Assembly (NCBI GenBank): GCA_024704175.1
Contig: CP085629.1
Span: 4,092,001 to 4,156,000 of the forward strand
Direction: 5' to 3'
Source of the DNA: Paenibacillus sp. P25
Lineage (GTDB): Bacteria; Bacillota; Bacilli; Paenibacillales; NBRC-103111
Length of the DNA: 64,000 bases
The notes under the pieces were generated by a model that saw only the letters and a program-made list of their open reading frames with translations, was not told where the DNA came from and did not search any database. Below are positions 1 to 10,124 of this stretch, piece after piece. Both the position numbers and the translations under genes were made by a program. Each line of letters begins with the position of its first letter. Position 1 is the first letter of the stretch.

Positions 1-484
1 TGTTTTGCGCGACCGGTAAAGCGTAAATTGCACCTTTTCCACCGCTGTAAATTTTAATGGAGTCTATGGCATTAGGTTCGAAACGGTTCAAATCGACGTT
101 GTTGCTCTTCATCAGAGCGTTCAGATCCTCCGGTATATCAAGTTCTCGCCAAAGAGGAGTATTTGCGTCTGTCGTATAGATCAGATCCGGGACGATGCCT
201 GCGGCCACCAAGTCCTCCGGATTGGTGCCTGTTCCTTTACGTACAATATTAAACGAAATGTTAGGATATTTTTTTTGTACAGGCTGAACTATAAATTTGT
301 CGATTTCCTCATTGCTCATCGCTGCGTGCTGGTAGAGCGTAAGGGTAATCGGTTCGTTTGAAATTTTCGTTGGAACACTCCCTTTATCAACACGCCCTGA
401 GTCATCCTTTGTGCCTGTTCCTTGACTGCAACCGGCAAGCGTTGTGATCAATACAACCGAAGATACAACTCTAGTCCACTTCAT
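1..484 (-). CDS. Extracellular sugar-binding lipoprotein of an ABC transporter (partial, C-terminus outside window)
   Basis: The minus strand is open from an ATG at 484 to the window edge (161 codons). It follows an AGGAGGGG ribosome site. The N-terminus is a short basic and hydrophobic signal ending in the lipobox LAGC, so the protein should be a lipid-anchored binding protein outside the membrane. The body has the early pattern of family 1 solute-binding proteins (ITLTLYQH, PDLIYTT, RELDIPEDL). It resembles the complete binding protein at 49213-50529 in order and wording of these motifs, so the two are paralogues. The sugar cannot be told. Confidence 0.8.
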   Translation of the reverse strand, partial: MKWTRVVSSVVLITTLAGCSQGTGTKDDSGRVDKGSVPTKISNEPITLTLYQHAAMSNEEIDKFIVQPVQKKYPNISFNIVRKGTGTNPEDLVAAGIVPDLIYTTDANTPLWRELDIPEDLNALMKSNNVDLNRFEPNAIDSIKIYSGGKGAIYALPVAQN

Positions 485-524
485 CCATTTCCCCTCCTAA
501 TGGTATCATTAACTAACAAAAATT

Positions 525-539
525 TTGGTAGCGGTTTCA
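525..539. promoter_or_regulatory. Candidate catabolite-responsive element (cre)
   Basis: TTGGTAGCGGTTTCA matches the CcpA site consensus WTGNAANCGNWNNCW with one mismatch. It lies about 40 bases upstream of the binding-protein start at 484, where CcpA repression of a sugar uptake gene would be expected. Function is inferred from sequence only. Confidence 0.4.
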
Positions 540-732
540 ATTATTGCTATCAATGATTTCTGGGCCCTGGGATCATTACTTGAGATAAAGCATACACCAT
601 ATTTGTTTAGAGTTCATTGGGTATTTGGATCATCATTTACCTATTTCTATGTGGTAATTTAGTTTTTGGCTGCGACATTTTAATTATCTCCATCCGTCTT
701 GCCTTGACCAAATCATTAGCCGCTCCCTCATT

Positions 733-804
733 GGAGACCAGATCCTCCAGGTCTTCGCCGGTGTTGCCGAATTTCGCACGATATGGACAGGAACCGATGT
801 AACT
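733..804 (-). pseudogene. sigK-derived fragment 1 (sigma factor region 2 only)
   Basis: On the minus strand a short stretch reads KFGNTGEDLEDLVS, which matches the sporulation sigma factor SigK motif KFDNTGEDLEDLIS. In a second frame just upstream it reads VHIVR, matching HIVKK of SigK. A frame change separates the two. Nothing of SigK is recognisable beyond this. At 779-804 the DNA shares an unusual 26-base stretch with the sigK fragment at 59596-59621. It is a small relic and cannot encode a sigma factor. Confidence 0.55.
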
Positions 805-935
805 AAACATAAGGACTTCAGTATGCAAATACCGAATGATAATAGAGATAACAGACACCGAAAGTACCAACCTTCACGGTTATTACACCTCAAAAATCCG
901 AATAATACGCAGCTTAAAAGACATCATTAGTAAAA

Positions 936-967
936 TATCCTCGTCCCAGTAACGGGATCGAGGATAC
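936..967 (-). terminator. Rho-independent terminator candidate
   Basis: TATCCTCGTCCC and GGGATCGAGGATA form a stem with one bulged base. On the minus strand the stem is followed by ATATTTTACT. It lies downstream of the minus-strand sensor kinase and regulator fragment. Confidence 0.5.
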
Positions 968-991
968 TTTCGTTTAAACCATGCTTTAGGA

Positions 992-1230
992 TTATTCTCT
1001 GTTTGCTTCAATGGATTGTTTCATCCAATGCTCGGAATGGCCGACGCTGAGCCCGAATTTCAGCCAAGGTCTGTTCTCCTGCCGGACTGTAATGTAAATT
1101 CCGGGCGATCAACCATTATGGTCTTCTCCGCCCCGCAGACTCCCGTCAACCGATCGCGAACCGGCGCCAGATCAGCATCGTCTCCCCCAAAGAGTGTATG
1201 CAGTTCGCGGAACGAATGGGTCTCCCGACC
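992..1230 (-). pseudogene. Unrecognised C-terminal gene fragment
   Basis: After the truncated regulator start, a minus-strand coding-like stretch ends in a TAA at 992-994, with a frame change near 1100. Its last residues read PWLKFGLSVGHSEHW followed by MKQSIEANRE. It does not look like the DNA-binding half of a NarL-type regulator, so it seems to be the tail of a different gene joined here by a deletion. I do not recognise the family. Confidence 0.3.
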
Positions 1231-1283
1231 ATTATGCTCAGATGAGAATGATCGTCGGCGATCAAGATTCGCAACTTCTTCAT
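1146..1283 (-). pseudogene. Truncated NarL/LuxR-family response regulator
   Basis: An ATG at 1283 overlaps the stop of the sensor kinase (ATGA), the usual coupling of kinase and regulator genes. The first residues MKKLRILIADDHSHL are a typical NarL-type receiver start with the acidic pair. Homology is lost after about 15 residues and the frame closes after 45 codons at 1146. The phosphorylated aspartate, the rest of the receiver and the helix-turn-helix are missing, so the product cannot be a working regulator. A deletion that joined the start to unrelated DNA explains this best. Confidence 0.6.
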
Positions 1284-3486
1284 GCGCTTTCGCCCCTTTC
1301 GCTCGTCTGCATTATCTTCGTGCTCTCCTCCGTATCGGCTTCGATGAATGGAAGCCATGCCCTCACGGTTGTGCCGCCTTCGGTCTGCCGTTCTATGCGG
1401 CAGTCGCCGCCGAGCTCGGCGGCCCGCTCGAGCATCGACGCCTTTCCGAGGCCTCCTCCGCCTACACGGGCTTGCGGCCGCGGCTCCATCGGCACCGCCT
1501 CCGCCGCCCCGACGCCATCATCGCTGATCTCGAGCTCCAGCTTCCCGTCCGCTACTCGCAGCACCACCGTGCAGCGGGTGGCGGAGGCGTGCTTAGCGAC
1601 GTTGACGAGCGCCTCCGTCGCGATCCGGTAGGCCGCCACCTCGACGGCGGCCGGCGCTGGCGGGAACGCCTCGGGCGCATCGAGCTCGATACATAGCGTG
1701 GGCGTTCCCGCCACCGTTTGCGGCGCGAGTCCGCGCGCCGCACCTGTCAGATCGGCGATACGCTCGCCGATCGCACCGACCAGGCCGAGCTCGTCAAGCG
1801 CTGGCGGCCGCAAATCATACACTAGCGTGCGAATGTCCGCAATCGTGCGGCGAATGTGCCCTCGCAGCTCGGCCATCATTGACTTGGCGTCGGCGGGCTC
1901 CGTGTCGACGCTTTGTTCAGCCGCGGACGACGTGTACAGCAGCGCGGCCAGCCGCGGCGCCAGATCGTCGTGCAGGTTGCGGCGCAGCCGGCGGCGTTCT
2001 TCCTCGCGCGCCAGGACGAGCCGCTCACGCGACTCCTGCAGGTCCGTCACAAGCCGCTGCACGGCGTACGTTGCATGCACCCCGTGCACAATCGCGCTAG
2101 CCTGCCGGCTCAGCAGCTCGAGGAATCGCCGGTCCGACGCCGTCCAGCCGTCGATATCGCCGGAAGCTCCTAGCAGCGCCGGCACGTGAAGCGCCCCGAC
2201 CCGCTCCCCGCGATGCACGAGCGGTACGTACCGTACTTCCTCCGGCACCGGCCCATCCTCGGCGATTGGTGAGCCGAAGCCGCCTGATCCAGCTTCGACG
2301 GAAATGCCGACATACGGAAGACGCAGTGCTTCGCGCACTGACCGGGCAACCGCAAGCAGAACCTCCTCCGGTGACAGCGGCTCGGCAAGCCGCTCTCCGA
2401 GATCGGTCAGCGTCGCCACCGGATCCCCCGCTCGCCGTATGTCCAACGGTCGACCATCCGCTGCAAACGAAGCCGAAGCGGATGAAACAATACAGCCACA
2501 AGCCCCGTCGCTACAAGCGATACGACCCATGATCCCGAAGTCTGAAACATAAGACCCAAGTATCCAACCGTTCCTCCATACAATACGACTATGCATAATG
2601 TCAGTACGCCGTAGACCAGCGACCGATTCACGATCGGATCGATGTTCCAAAGCCGAAACCGCATCAGCGCGATAAGCAGTGTCACCGGGATGGCACACAT
2701 CGAGCAATGAATCCCGACCTCCAGCACATACAGCAAATAGGGGTTCCCGTCCCATGCCGGTTTGTTCATCAAGTAAGCGGCCGTCCAGCCCGCCAGCCCG
2801 CCAAGAGCAACGATAAGGCCGTAAATCGCCCACTTGGTCTGAAGCCGTTCAATCGGACTTAATACGACGCGGTAGCGATAGATGATAAGCACGAGCAGCG
2901 AGCCGACCCAGACGATGAACCAAGCGAGAAATACCGCAAACTCGCGCTGAATATCGACCCAAGTACCGGGCGCGATCATGCCTGGAACGCGCAGAACGAT
3001 AATCGTACCTAGCGACCATCCGGTCCATCGCGGCGTAAACTTCCCGTTCGGAAACGTCCCGCAGAACAAAATAAATCCGGCCATGCCGAGCGCCCCGACC
3101 GATTGAGCTCCGAGCTTCAAGTACGGCCCTTGCTGCTTGAGCACATCCATGACCGGTATGAACGTAGAACCGAGATTGATAAGCGTAAAAGCGCCAAGCA
3201 GTCCGATCGCATCGTTGCGCTTTTTGGTGAAGAGCGCCGCACCCGCGGCGAAATACAACATCGAAAATAATACGTACAATAGCGTATAAGCCAGCGCCCA
3301 TGCAGTCGGTGTAATCCCATGGGCGCCGAGCCAGTCCAGCCCTGGAGGCGGGTTGTAAAAAGCTTCGCACTCGCTGTAGACGCAATGGTCCCGAAGCTCC
3401 CGATAAAATTGCGGAACCGCGACCGCATACATCGCCGCACATACCGCAGAAATCCCCGCAACACCCCACCGGGCGATCTGAATCAT
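1280..3486 (-). CDS. NarX/DegS-type membrane sensor histidine kinase (frameshifted)
   Basis: The likely start is an ATG at 3486. The N-terminal half has about eight hydrophobic segments and reads to about 2410. The second half carries a GAF-like region, the HisKA_3 phosphoacceptor motif (REEERRRLRRNLHDD, His in LHDD), then an HATPase domain with ATEALVNVAKHA, DDGVG and GLGKASM. The halves are in different frames. One missing G in the run at 2425-2429 would join them as YGERGDPVATL. It would sense a membrane or external signal and phosphorylate a NarL-type regulator, but its partner at 1283 is truncated. It is clearly richer in GC than most of the window. Confidence 0.75.
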
Positions 3487-3683
3487 ACGCAAAACGGTAG
3501 CCCCCACGCGACAAAATGATTTCGCTTCAATTATAGCAACCGCCGCCAGTCCTCGTAAACATAATCCGCCCTCTTCAGCGCAACTTCCCAGCCGGTTTTC
3601 CCGGGTTTTGGGAATCACTTACTCTGCCGAAAGGGGGAGCGGGCACGGTATGATGAACTCAACAAACAAAGGAGGAATTTATC

Positions 3684-4349
3684 ATGAACGTATCGATTGG
3701 CCCAAAATATTTTCGCCTGTCCGGCCTCGCCATCGCAATCGGCGGTCTGATGGGAGCGACCGGCCAAATGATCCACGCGGAGGACGCGCCGACAACGGTC
3801 GCCGACATAGAGAGCTTCGTCCCGTTCGCCGTCAACACCCACGTGCTTCTGGCCTGGGCATCCACCCTGATCCTGCTCGGACTGCCGGCGATTTATTTGA
3901 GGCAAGCCGCAAAGCTTAGCTGGTGGGGGTGGCTCGCCTTCCCGCCGCTGTTCATAGCGCTGATGTTCGAAATTTTCCACGGACCTCTGCAAATTTTCGG
4001 TTACCCGATCATTTTCCATGACGTGAAGACACAAGAGCGACTCGAAGCCATATCCGATCAAATCAACAACTTGGCTGTCGATCAATTTCCGTTGCAGCTC
4101 GCCGTGCTGATTCCGCTGATGCCGTTCTTGTTCATTGGGCTCATCTTAACTGCCGCAGGCATCCTCCGGGCGCGCGTTTTGCCTAAGGGACCCGGCATTT
4201 TCCTCAGCATCGTTATCGTGCTTGGCGCGCTTAGCCAATTCATTCATATCCACCTACTTGAAATCTCTTTCTCCTATATTCACCTCGCCTTTGTCTACAT
4301 CGGCGCCACGTTGGCGTTCAGCCGGGACATAACAAGTACTTCCCCGTAA
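3684..4349 (+). CDS. Membrane protein of unknown function
   Basis: The 221-residue protein has a strong ribosome site (AAAGGAGG, spacing 8). It has about six hydrophobic segments, near residues 10-28, 48-68, 80-104, 132-156, 160-180 and 186-212. No catalytic motif is visible. It is transcribed divergently from the sensor kinase gene with about 200 bases between their starts, a layout typical of a two-component system next to its target gene. That link is inferred. I cannot name a family. Confidence 0.7.
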   Translation: MNVSIGPKYFRLSGLAIAIGGLMGATGQMIHAEDAPTTVADIESFVPFAVNTHVLLAWASTLILLGLPAIYLRQAAKLSWWGWLAFPPLFIALMFEIFHGPLQIFGYPIIFHDVKTQERLEAISDQINNLAVDQFPLQLAVLIPLMPFLFIGLILTAAGILRARVLPKGPGIFLSIVIVLGALSQFIHIHLLEISFSYIHLAFVYIGATLAFSRDITSTSP

Positions 4350-4439
4350 CATGTACTCGGCCTAACGGCTACCTACTTCCCGAAATTGCTCGTGCCCTTT
4401 GTTGTCTCCCGCGGTGGCATGGCGAAGCTCAGTTCTATC

Positions 4440-4693
4440 GATGAAGGCCTAATGAAAGAATTATCTAATTAACTCAACTTTCGCGCTACCAAATAGCTTT
4501 GAACCCTGGACTGTTGTGGTCTAAAGGACTTTCAATCGTAGACTTTTCGTGGGTGACCGTTAACGGCTTTGCTATCGCTGACCAGGTGACGCGCATGGCA
4601 AGGATAGATGCCCGGTACGACTCGGAGCGAGGGTATGTATTTCCTCCTCATTCAATCACGATGCTTAAACATCGCTATCTCATAGATGAATAA
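4440..4693 (+). pseudogene. Possible C-terminal remnant of a secreted glycoside hydrolase
   Basis: In one frame the strand reads FALPNSFEPWTVVV and then a stop. In another, up to the stop at 4691-4693, it reads YVFPPHSITMLKH. Both resemble the beta-sandwich end of secreted glycosidases, where a 'PPHSIT' or 'PAHSVT' strand closes the protein. There is no recognisable catalytic part. The call rests on these two motifs only. Confidence 0.25.
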
Positions 4694-4831
4694 TCACATT
4701 GGTCGCATGTAAGCCGGCGGAACCGCGTTGGCTTTTACATTGAAGTAAATATGGATTTTTATGAATATAAACAATGAGTTTATGAATTGGTGCTCTAATT
4801 ATCTGGACATCGCCTACGTCAGGCGGGTATT

Positions 4832-4990
4832 CGTAAATCTTTCGGTATGTCGGCGCTAGAAGTGTTTCAGCTTATCTTTACACTCGTCTTTCAGCGGCGT
4901 AACTGGTATCGATTGCTAGAGGTTTTCGTAAATGGTCGAACATACACGCGCGACTCCAGGTGTGTACACGCTTGAGAGATCGTCTCGATT
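4832..4990 (+). pseudogene. IS4-like transposase N-terminal remnant
   Basis: The strand reads SFGMSALEVFQLIFTLVFQRRNWYRLL, here cited only as a motif beginning at 4847. This is the conserved N-terminal pattern of a group of IS4-type DDE transposases. Stops and frame changes follow within about 100 bases and no DDE residues are present. It is a relic. The rest of 4350-5200 has no other feature I can support. Confidence 0.4.
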
Positions 4991-5197
4991 TTGGATGGGC
5001 ATATTCGGATTGTGTGACCTCGTCCGCATCCTTTCAAATTTTCAGATTATGAATCTAGTACTAATATTTAATAGTTAATAGTTAATAGAATCTAAACGCT
5101 GACTGTATGATTACCGCGGCAGAGTTTGCGCCTAGCGTTGTTACCGGAAAAACATTACTTTAAAGAAGTTGCTTGTCCAATAATGAAGAAAAATAAA

Positions 5198-5219
5198 GAA
5201 GAGGGGCTTCCCCCTCTTC
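5198..5219 (-). terminator. Terminator of sigK fragment 2
   Basis: GAAGAGGGG pairs with CCCCTCTTC across a short loop. On the minus strand the stem is followed by TTTATTTTT. It overlaps the stop of the sigK remnant, so the original 3' end of that gene copy is retained. Confidence 0.6.
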
Positions 5220-5532
5220 ACCGCTTCGCCTTATAAAATTCATGATACAGCTTCATCAATGCCCGCTTCTCAATCTGCGACACTTACGACCGGCTGATCC
5301 CAGGCTCCTTCGCTGCATCTGACCCATGACATCATCGGCCTCAGAACTGAGATGTCGACTGGGATCGTGCAACTCTGCTCGGGTATAAAAACTGACATTC
5401 GGATGAGGAACATTTCTTTCTACAAAAGTAATCCATTCATTATGTCGCGAACGCGACGAGCTTCGTGCCTTTTTCAAGCGAGAACGATTTGATTGCCTGA
5501 ATAAATCCAATTGGGCCAGTTCTAAAAATGCT
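5218..5532 (-). pseudogene. sigK: sigK-derived fragment 2 (decayed)
   Basis: On the minus strand the relic starts near 5530 with GPIGFIQAIKSFS, aligning to SigK GTIGLIKAIESFS. It continues with KGTKLVAFAT, then LHDP and EADDVMGQMQ in shifted frames. It ends with IEKRALMKLYHEFYKAKR before the stop at 5218-5220. Most of region 3 and the start of region 4 is deleted, a stop replaces the tyrosine of the ISRSYVS motif, and there are several frame changes. The many substitutions show old decay, not a read error. Confidence 0.75.
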
Positions 5533-5928
5533 CATTCCTTATTCGTTTTCCTACTTCGAGATAGCATCATGTTACACGAATTTGATCAATGAATGGAAGC
5601 GAAATTTTTGAGTAAGAAGGTACGAAAAGATCGTTGGGCTTGGGACTCCGTCTAAATCATGCTCCCATTCTCGATGCCCGAATTCGACTTCGTCGTTTCA
5701 TTTGCATCGTGCTGGGTCATTTAATAAATTTTGTGTCAAACTTTCAAATTGATCCCACGAAATTATGATGCCGCAGCTTGAAATGGAATTCCTTTGGACG
5801 TAACGAGCGGCGATACAGCGATTGCAAAAATACCGGGTATCGTCAAGATCGGTCGCTTATCTGTCGAGTAAAGTCGCTTTACGTACCTGAATGAGTACCT
5901 GCAAGAACACCGGCATTTGCGGAAGAAA
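5533..5928. other. Gene-free stretch between two sigK remnants
   Basis: I see no intact gene, hairpin or repeat that I can name here. Short open stretches on the minus strand (for example 5763-5910) show no family signature. Confidence 0.4.
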
Positions 5929-6345
5929 TTATCGCCAATTTTTGAAAAGCTCCCAGTTGTCCAACCTAAGGCCGACAACGAATTCTTTCTCCCCTTCATC
6001 CAGATGGTCAAGGTTTTTGTATATTTTACTTTTTTCGATCTTGAGCTGTACTTTATCCACGACATCGTCAGCTTCTATATCGAGGATATCGATGAGTGTA
6101 ATCTCGTTCCCTTCCTTGTCCGTCCCAATGGGGTCATGAAGCGAGACATCTTTGCGCGTCTTTTTTAAAGAGCGAAGATGCATAAGAATTTCATTTTCTA
6201 TACATCTCGCCGCGAATATAGCAAGCTTAGTTCCTTTATCAGGAGAAAACGATTCGATCGCTTTTATCAATCCAATCGTCCCTATCGATATAAGATCCTC
6301 AATTGGAACAAAAACTACCATATAAACATAGTGAATATATTATTT
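5929..6345 (-). pseudogene. sigK: sigK-derived fragment 3 (central and partial C-terminal part)
   Basis: The minus strand is open from 6321. It matches SigK continuously from EDLISIGTIGLIKAIESFS through region 2 (CIENEILMHLRSLKK) and region 3 (DVSLHDPIGTDKEGN) to EKEFVVG. Homology then dissolves before the region 4 helix-turn-helix. The N-terminal third is absent; the DNA before EDLISIG is replaced by a stretch resembling the junction in the copy at 59596-59621. DNA identity to that copy is very high over 6105-6290, so the two are recent relatives. Without region 4 it cannot be a functional sigma factor. Confidence 0.8.
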
Positions 6346-7687
6346 AAGCTCCTGGCGTTGGAGTGGCTCTGAATGCATTTACAGTCCTGTCCATAACAAC
6401 CTGTGTATCACTTCCCGAATCTAGAATCGTATTTTGAAGCGATTCTTTTTCTACCAATACTGTTGTTACGGTAAGCGGCTCTGATGCTTCGGTAGTCAAC
6501 AAAGCGTCTACTTGCGCAGAGAAACAAGAATCGCTTATCTTGGTATGAACCTCCGTGGCAACAACATGATTATTAGAAATATAATTTCCATTACCCGAAA
6601 CAATGCGTATGATTACAGGTGTTGCACCTACCGGCTTGATGTTCTGAGTATTAATTCCTTCAGAAAAGTGATTAGCAATTACAGAATTATTATTGCCACT
6701 GATATAGAGGAGACCATACAAATCATCTAAACCATTGTCTATTCCCAGAAAAGGAGTCCAAGGTTCATGGTCACGTAAAAAGTGATTTGAAGAAACCAAG
6801 TTTTCCGAACAATTTTCCCTGAATACCACCATTCCTGGATAAAATGAATGAAGTCTATTATTTGTGATACTGGAACGTGTCACACCATCAAAATAAATAC
6901 TGCTCGCACCTCGGGGAAAAACATTATTCGCTGTAATTAAAAGTCCACCAAAATTTTGAGCGTATATTGAATATCCTTTAAAACCGGCTCCTATCAAGTT
7001 ATCGGTTATTTTTGAAGCCTGTCCCCAACCTCGCAGTTCTATACAGTTACCACATTCAGCTATGAAATTATCATGTATAGTCAGTGCATCTGCATGATAA
7101 ATAGTAATTCCATGCTCTAAATACACAAACCCCATGCCTGTAATCCGAAATGAGTCACAAGCACTTGCAACATAAATACCTGTTTTCCCGTTAATGTATG
7201 TGTTTTCCGGATTTGTTTCTCCTGAACCATCCTCAATAAAATGCAAACCATCAATACAAAAGTCAGAAAACTCTACCGAACTTATTCGGGGATTTCCACT
7301 TCGTTCAACATAAAATGCAGCTCCTTTATATTCCTCGTCATTTACTTCTAGGGGAATATCTACGAGTATGCGACTTCCTCCCGGCCACAATTCATGCAAA
7401 TCCGCCCATTCATTCTCAGAAGTATTATAACGAATACTCGACGATGTAAACCCGTGTCCAGAACCCATAATTTTAAGATAACTGATGTCTATAACTACTT
7501 GACTGCGAAGATGATAATCTCCCGGTGGAATATAGATAACCGCACCCGGCTTTCCGCCTTTATTCACATCAGTGTCCGTTTGCCTGCTTTTAATATCTGC
7601 TATAATGCTATTGATTACCTCACCAATATCCTCATACGGATTACCGACAGGCCACTCTGTTACGTCGTAATAATTTTTACTAGCCAT
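6344..7687 (-). CDS. GH91 protein: inulin fructotransferase / difructose-anhydride III hydrolase family
   Basis: The 447-residue protein matches family GH91 along its whole length, starting YDVTEWPVGNP, with GKPGAVIYIPPGDYHLR, then the right-handed beta-helix. The conserved acidic pair is present (Asp206 in IHDNFIAEC and Glu217 in CIELRGWG, ATG numbering). GH91 enzymes either cyclise inulin ends to DFA I or III or hydrolyse DFA III to inulobiose. There is no signal peptide, which fits an intracellular DFA hydrolase better than a secreted inulinase. The start is ATG at 7687 after AGGAG; a TTG lies just before it. It is the last gene of the minus-strand operon with GH32 and an ABC importer. The frame is intact. 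Confidence 0.88.
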   Translation of the reverse strand: MASKNYYDVTEWPVGNPYEDIGEVINSIIADIKSRQTDTDVNKGGKPGAVIYIPPGDYHLRSQVVIDISYLKIMGSGHGFTSSSIRYNTSENEWADLHELWPGGSRILVDIPLEVNDEEYKGAAFYVERSGNPRISSVEFSDFCIDGLHFIEDGSGETNPENTYINGKTGIYVASACDSFRITGMGFVYLEHGITIYHADALTIHDNFIAECGNCIELRGWGQASKITDNLIGAGFKGYSIYAQNFGGLLITANNVFPRGASSIYFDGVTRSSITNNRLHSFYPGMVVFRENCSENLVSSNHFLRDHEPWTPFLGIDNGLDDLYGLLYISGNNNSVIANHFSEGINTQNIKPVGATPVIIRIVSGNGNYISNNHVVATEVHTKISDSCFSAQVDALLTTEASEPLTVTTVLVEKESLQNTILDSGSDTQVVMDRTVNAFRATPTPGA

Positions 7688-7738
7688 CAATAAATTCTCC
7701 TATCACATCGTATATTATTTTCTAACTGTTCCTTTCCT

Positions 7739-9236
7739 TCACCCTACAGAGCGAAGTTGCCATATATCAAGAGAAATGAGTTCCACCTTATCTCCGAGGC
7801 TAAAAAGTTTCAAGTTTATACTGTACGGATTGGGATATATGTTATTGGTCATTATCGTGCGCCCTTCATCCGCAAATACTTCAACAACGCAAGTATCTAT
7901 GTAGATATGCGACCTTAATGTATCCTTATCGGCAGATTCCAGCTTACATTTTCGAATCCCCTGACTCCATCCGTCCGATCTGTTTCTATCAAATTGAAGT
8001 TCTCCGGTCTTAGGCGAATAAGAGAGTACCGTTTCCTCGTTGCCGTCATCCGACACCCGCATTTTGAAGCCGAATTCCTCCGCGCGGCAATCTTTCAGAT
8101 TGAATTCCGCCACAATCTCTATACTGTCCCCTTTGATCGATCGAGGAAGAGGTTGTAATTCCCCTTCAATCACCGTATGGTCAAGATGGCAATGTTCTCC
8201 CCGCAACGACTTTAATTCGTCAACCGGAAGAAACCTCAAATGTCCGTTATCGTCCAGTTCTACTGTTCTTGGAATGGACATCACGCCGCACCAATTGTTT
8301 TTAGAAGTGGGACCGAAATTTTGAAACCACGGCATCCAATCCCAAGCGTTTAGCCAACCTATGATAATCCTTCTTCCTTTGGCGTCAAGGAAGGACTGAG
8401 GGGCATAATATTCGAAACCGCAATCAACTTCTCCGCAATAGTCCCATGTAAATCTTCCGGTGGTGTAGTCAAATTTACCTGATAAATAAATCGCTTTCTT
8501 CTCACCCATTCCCATTGGGGAAAACATCAGGATATGACGATCACCGAGTCGAAATAAATCGGGACACTCCCACATCGTGCCCATCGTTCCGTCGCTTTCG
8601 GCCACCACACCGACATATTCCCATACCTTCAGATCATTTGATCGATAAAGTAAAGCTCTCCCCTTCCCCTCTTTACTTGAACCTACGATCATGTACCATT
8701 TATCATCGTGATTCCATACTTTGGGATCCCTGAAATCCGCGGAACTTCCTTCCGGGGGAGCCGAGATTACCGGATTTCCAATATATTTTTCAAATGTCAC
8801 CCCGTCATTGCTCGTAGCTAACATTGGGTTTGTACAACGCGCCCCTCTTTCGTTACTGTGCCGGTATAAATTAACGTCAATATCCCATTATGATCAACGG
8901 CGCTTCCAGAAAAACATCCGCCTTTTTCGTCAAGGTCATAGCTTTCACTGGGTGCCAATGCAATTGGAAGGTGTTCCCAATGAACCAAATCTTTACTTTT
9001 TGCATGCCCCCAATGCATAGCCCCCACTGTGCGGAGTAAGGGTAATACTGATAAAACATATGGTATTCTCCGCGATAATAGATAAGTCCATTAGGATCAT
9101 TTAGCCAATATGCAGGGGCCATAAAATGATATTGTAAGCGCATGGGATCCCTGGCCACCTGATCCTTCACATTTGCTACTGATTGTTCGGCTTTGGCCAA
9201 TATGTACTTATGATAGGTGTTATGATCATATTGCAA
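7739..9236 (-). CDS. GH32 beta-fructosidase (frameshifted twice)
   Basis: Cytoplasmic fructosidase expected to release fructose from sucrose, inulobiose or short fructans. It has the three GH32 signatures: WLNDPNG (nucleophile Asp), FRDPKVW, and WECPD (acid/base Glu), followed by the C-terminal beta-sandwich. No signal peptide is seen; the start is probably TTG at 9236 after GGGGAGG. Two one-base deletions break the frame: one G missing at 9021-9025 (restores QWGAMHWGHA) and one A missing near 8824 (restores QTQMLATS). It is preceded by the permeases and followed by GH91. It is a clear paralogue of the GH32 at 15542-17022. Confidence 0.85.
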
Positions 9237-9276
9237 TACGGTTTCCTCCCCTAAAATATACCTCTATGAATTTATC

Positions 9277-10115
9277 TCATTCTTTTACAGCCCCCATTGT
9301 CATTCCTCGAACTATATATTTCTGCATGAAGAACGAAAACAGCATAACTGGTAAACTAAACAAGGTTGCTGCGGCCGTCATGGGACCAAGATCCAAATTA
9401 TAAGCAGTTAGAAATTCTGATATGCCTACCGGTACAGTCTTGGCGGATGTTCCGGTAAGCAGCAATGCGAACAAAAAATCATTCCAAGACAGCATGAGGC
9501 TGAAGATGGAAGTGGTTGCGATGCCCGGCAGAGAAATCGGCAATACAATCCGAACGAACGACCCGAGCATCCCGCGACCGTCAACCCTTGCCGACTCGTC
9601 AAGCTCTTTGGGCAGATGATCGAAAAAGCCGATCATCATCCAAATGACGAACGGTATACTGATACTGGTGTAAACTAACACTAATGCAAGCTTCGTATCC
9701 ATAATCCCCATTTGTCCGATGATCCGGTACATCGGGATCGCCACACTGATAAGCGGAGTCATGCGGACGATTAACGTAAAGAGCAAAAACAGGTTCCCCA
9801 CTTCGTTGTAAATCTCACAATTCCATAGGAAGCGAGCGCCCCGAGAAATACGCTTACTGCTGTACCTGCAGTTGATACAATTACGCTATTGAGGAAATAT
9901 TTACTGATAGCCAGTTGACGGAACATCGCCTCGTAATTTGCAAGCGTAAATACCGAAGGCCAAAACTTCGGATTCGGCGATATGACTTCCCGCGGTAATT
10001 TCAGTGACGAAAGCAGCAAGTACAAATACGGAAATAAAAAAACAGCCAATAGTACGCATGAAATTAGGGCAAGGATTGAATTTGAGAATTTCCATCTTGA
10101 ATTCACAGTATGCAT
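9277..10115 (-). CDS. CUT1 ABC sugar permease, MalG type (frameshifted)
   Basis: Membrane subunit of a sugar importer with six predicted spans. The cytoplasmic EAA loop reads PKELDESARVDG and the C-terminus VRGMTMGAVKE is typical of MalG-like subunits. One G is missing in the run at 9796-9799; restoring it joins FTTKWGN to LFLLFTLI. It follows its MalF-type partner with a gap of about 10 bases. No ATPase gene is present, as usual for Firmicutes that share an MsmX-type ATPase. Confidence 0.82.
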
Positions 10116-10124
10116 TCTTTTCCC

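Noticed and set aside
1016..2189. Several Arg/Ser-rich plus-strand frames
   Set aside because: They arise from the high GC of the sensor kinase on the other strand and show low-complexity composition.
5040..5100. Short direct repeat TAGTTAATAGTTAATAG as a CRISPR or iteron
   Set aside because: Only two or three 8-base units without spacers or nearby replication or cas genes.
5218..6345. A functional second sporulation sigma factor
   Set aside because: Both copies lack a start and the N-terminal core-binding part; region 4 is missing or broken.
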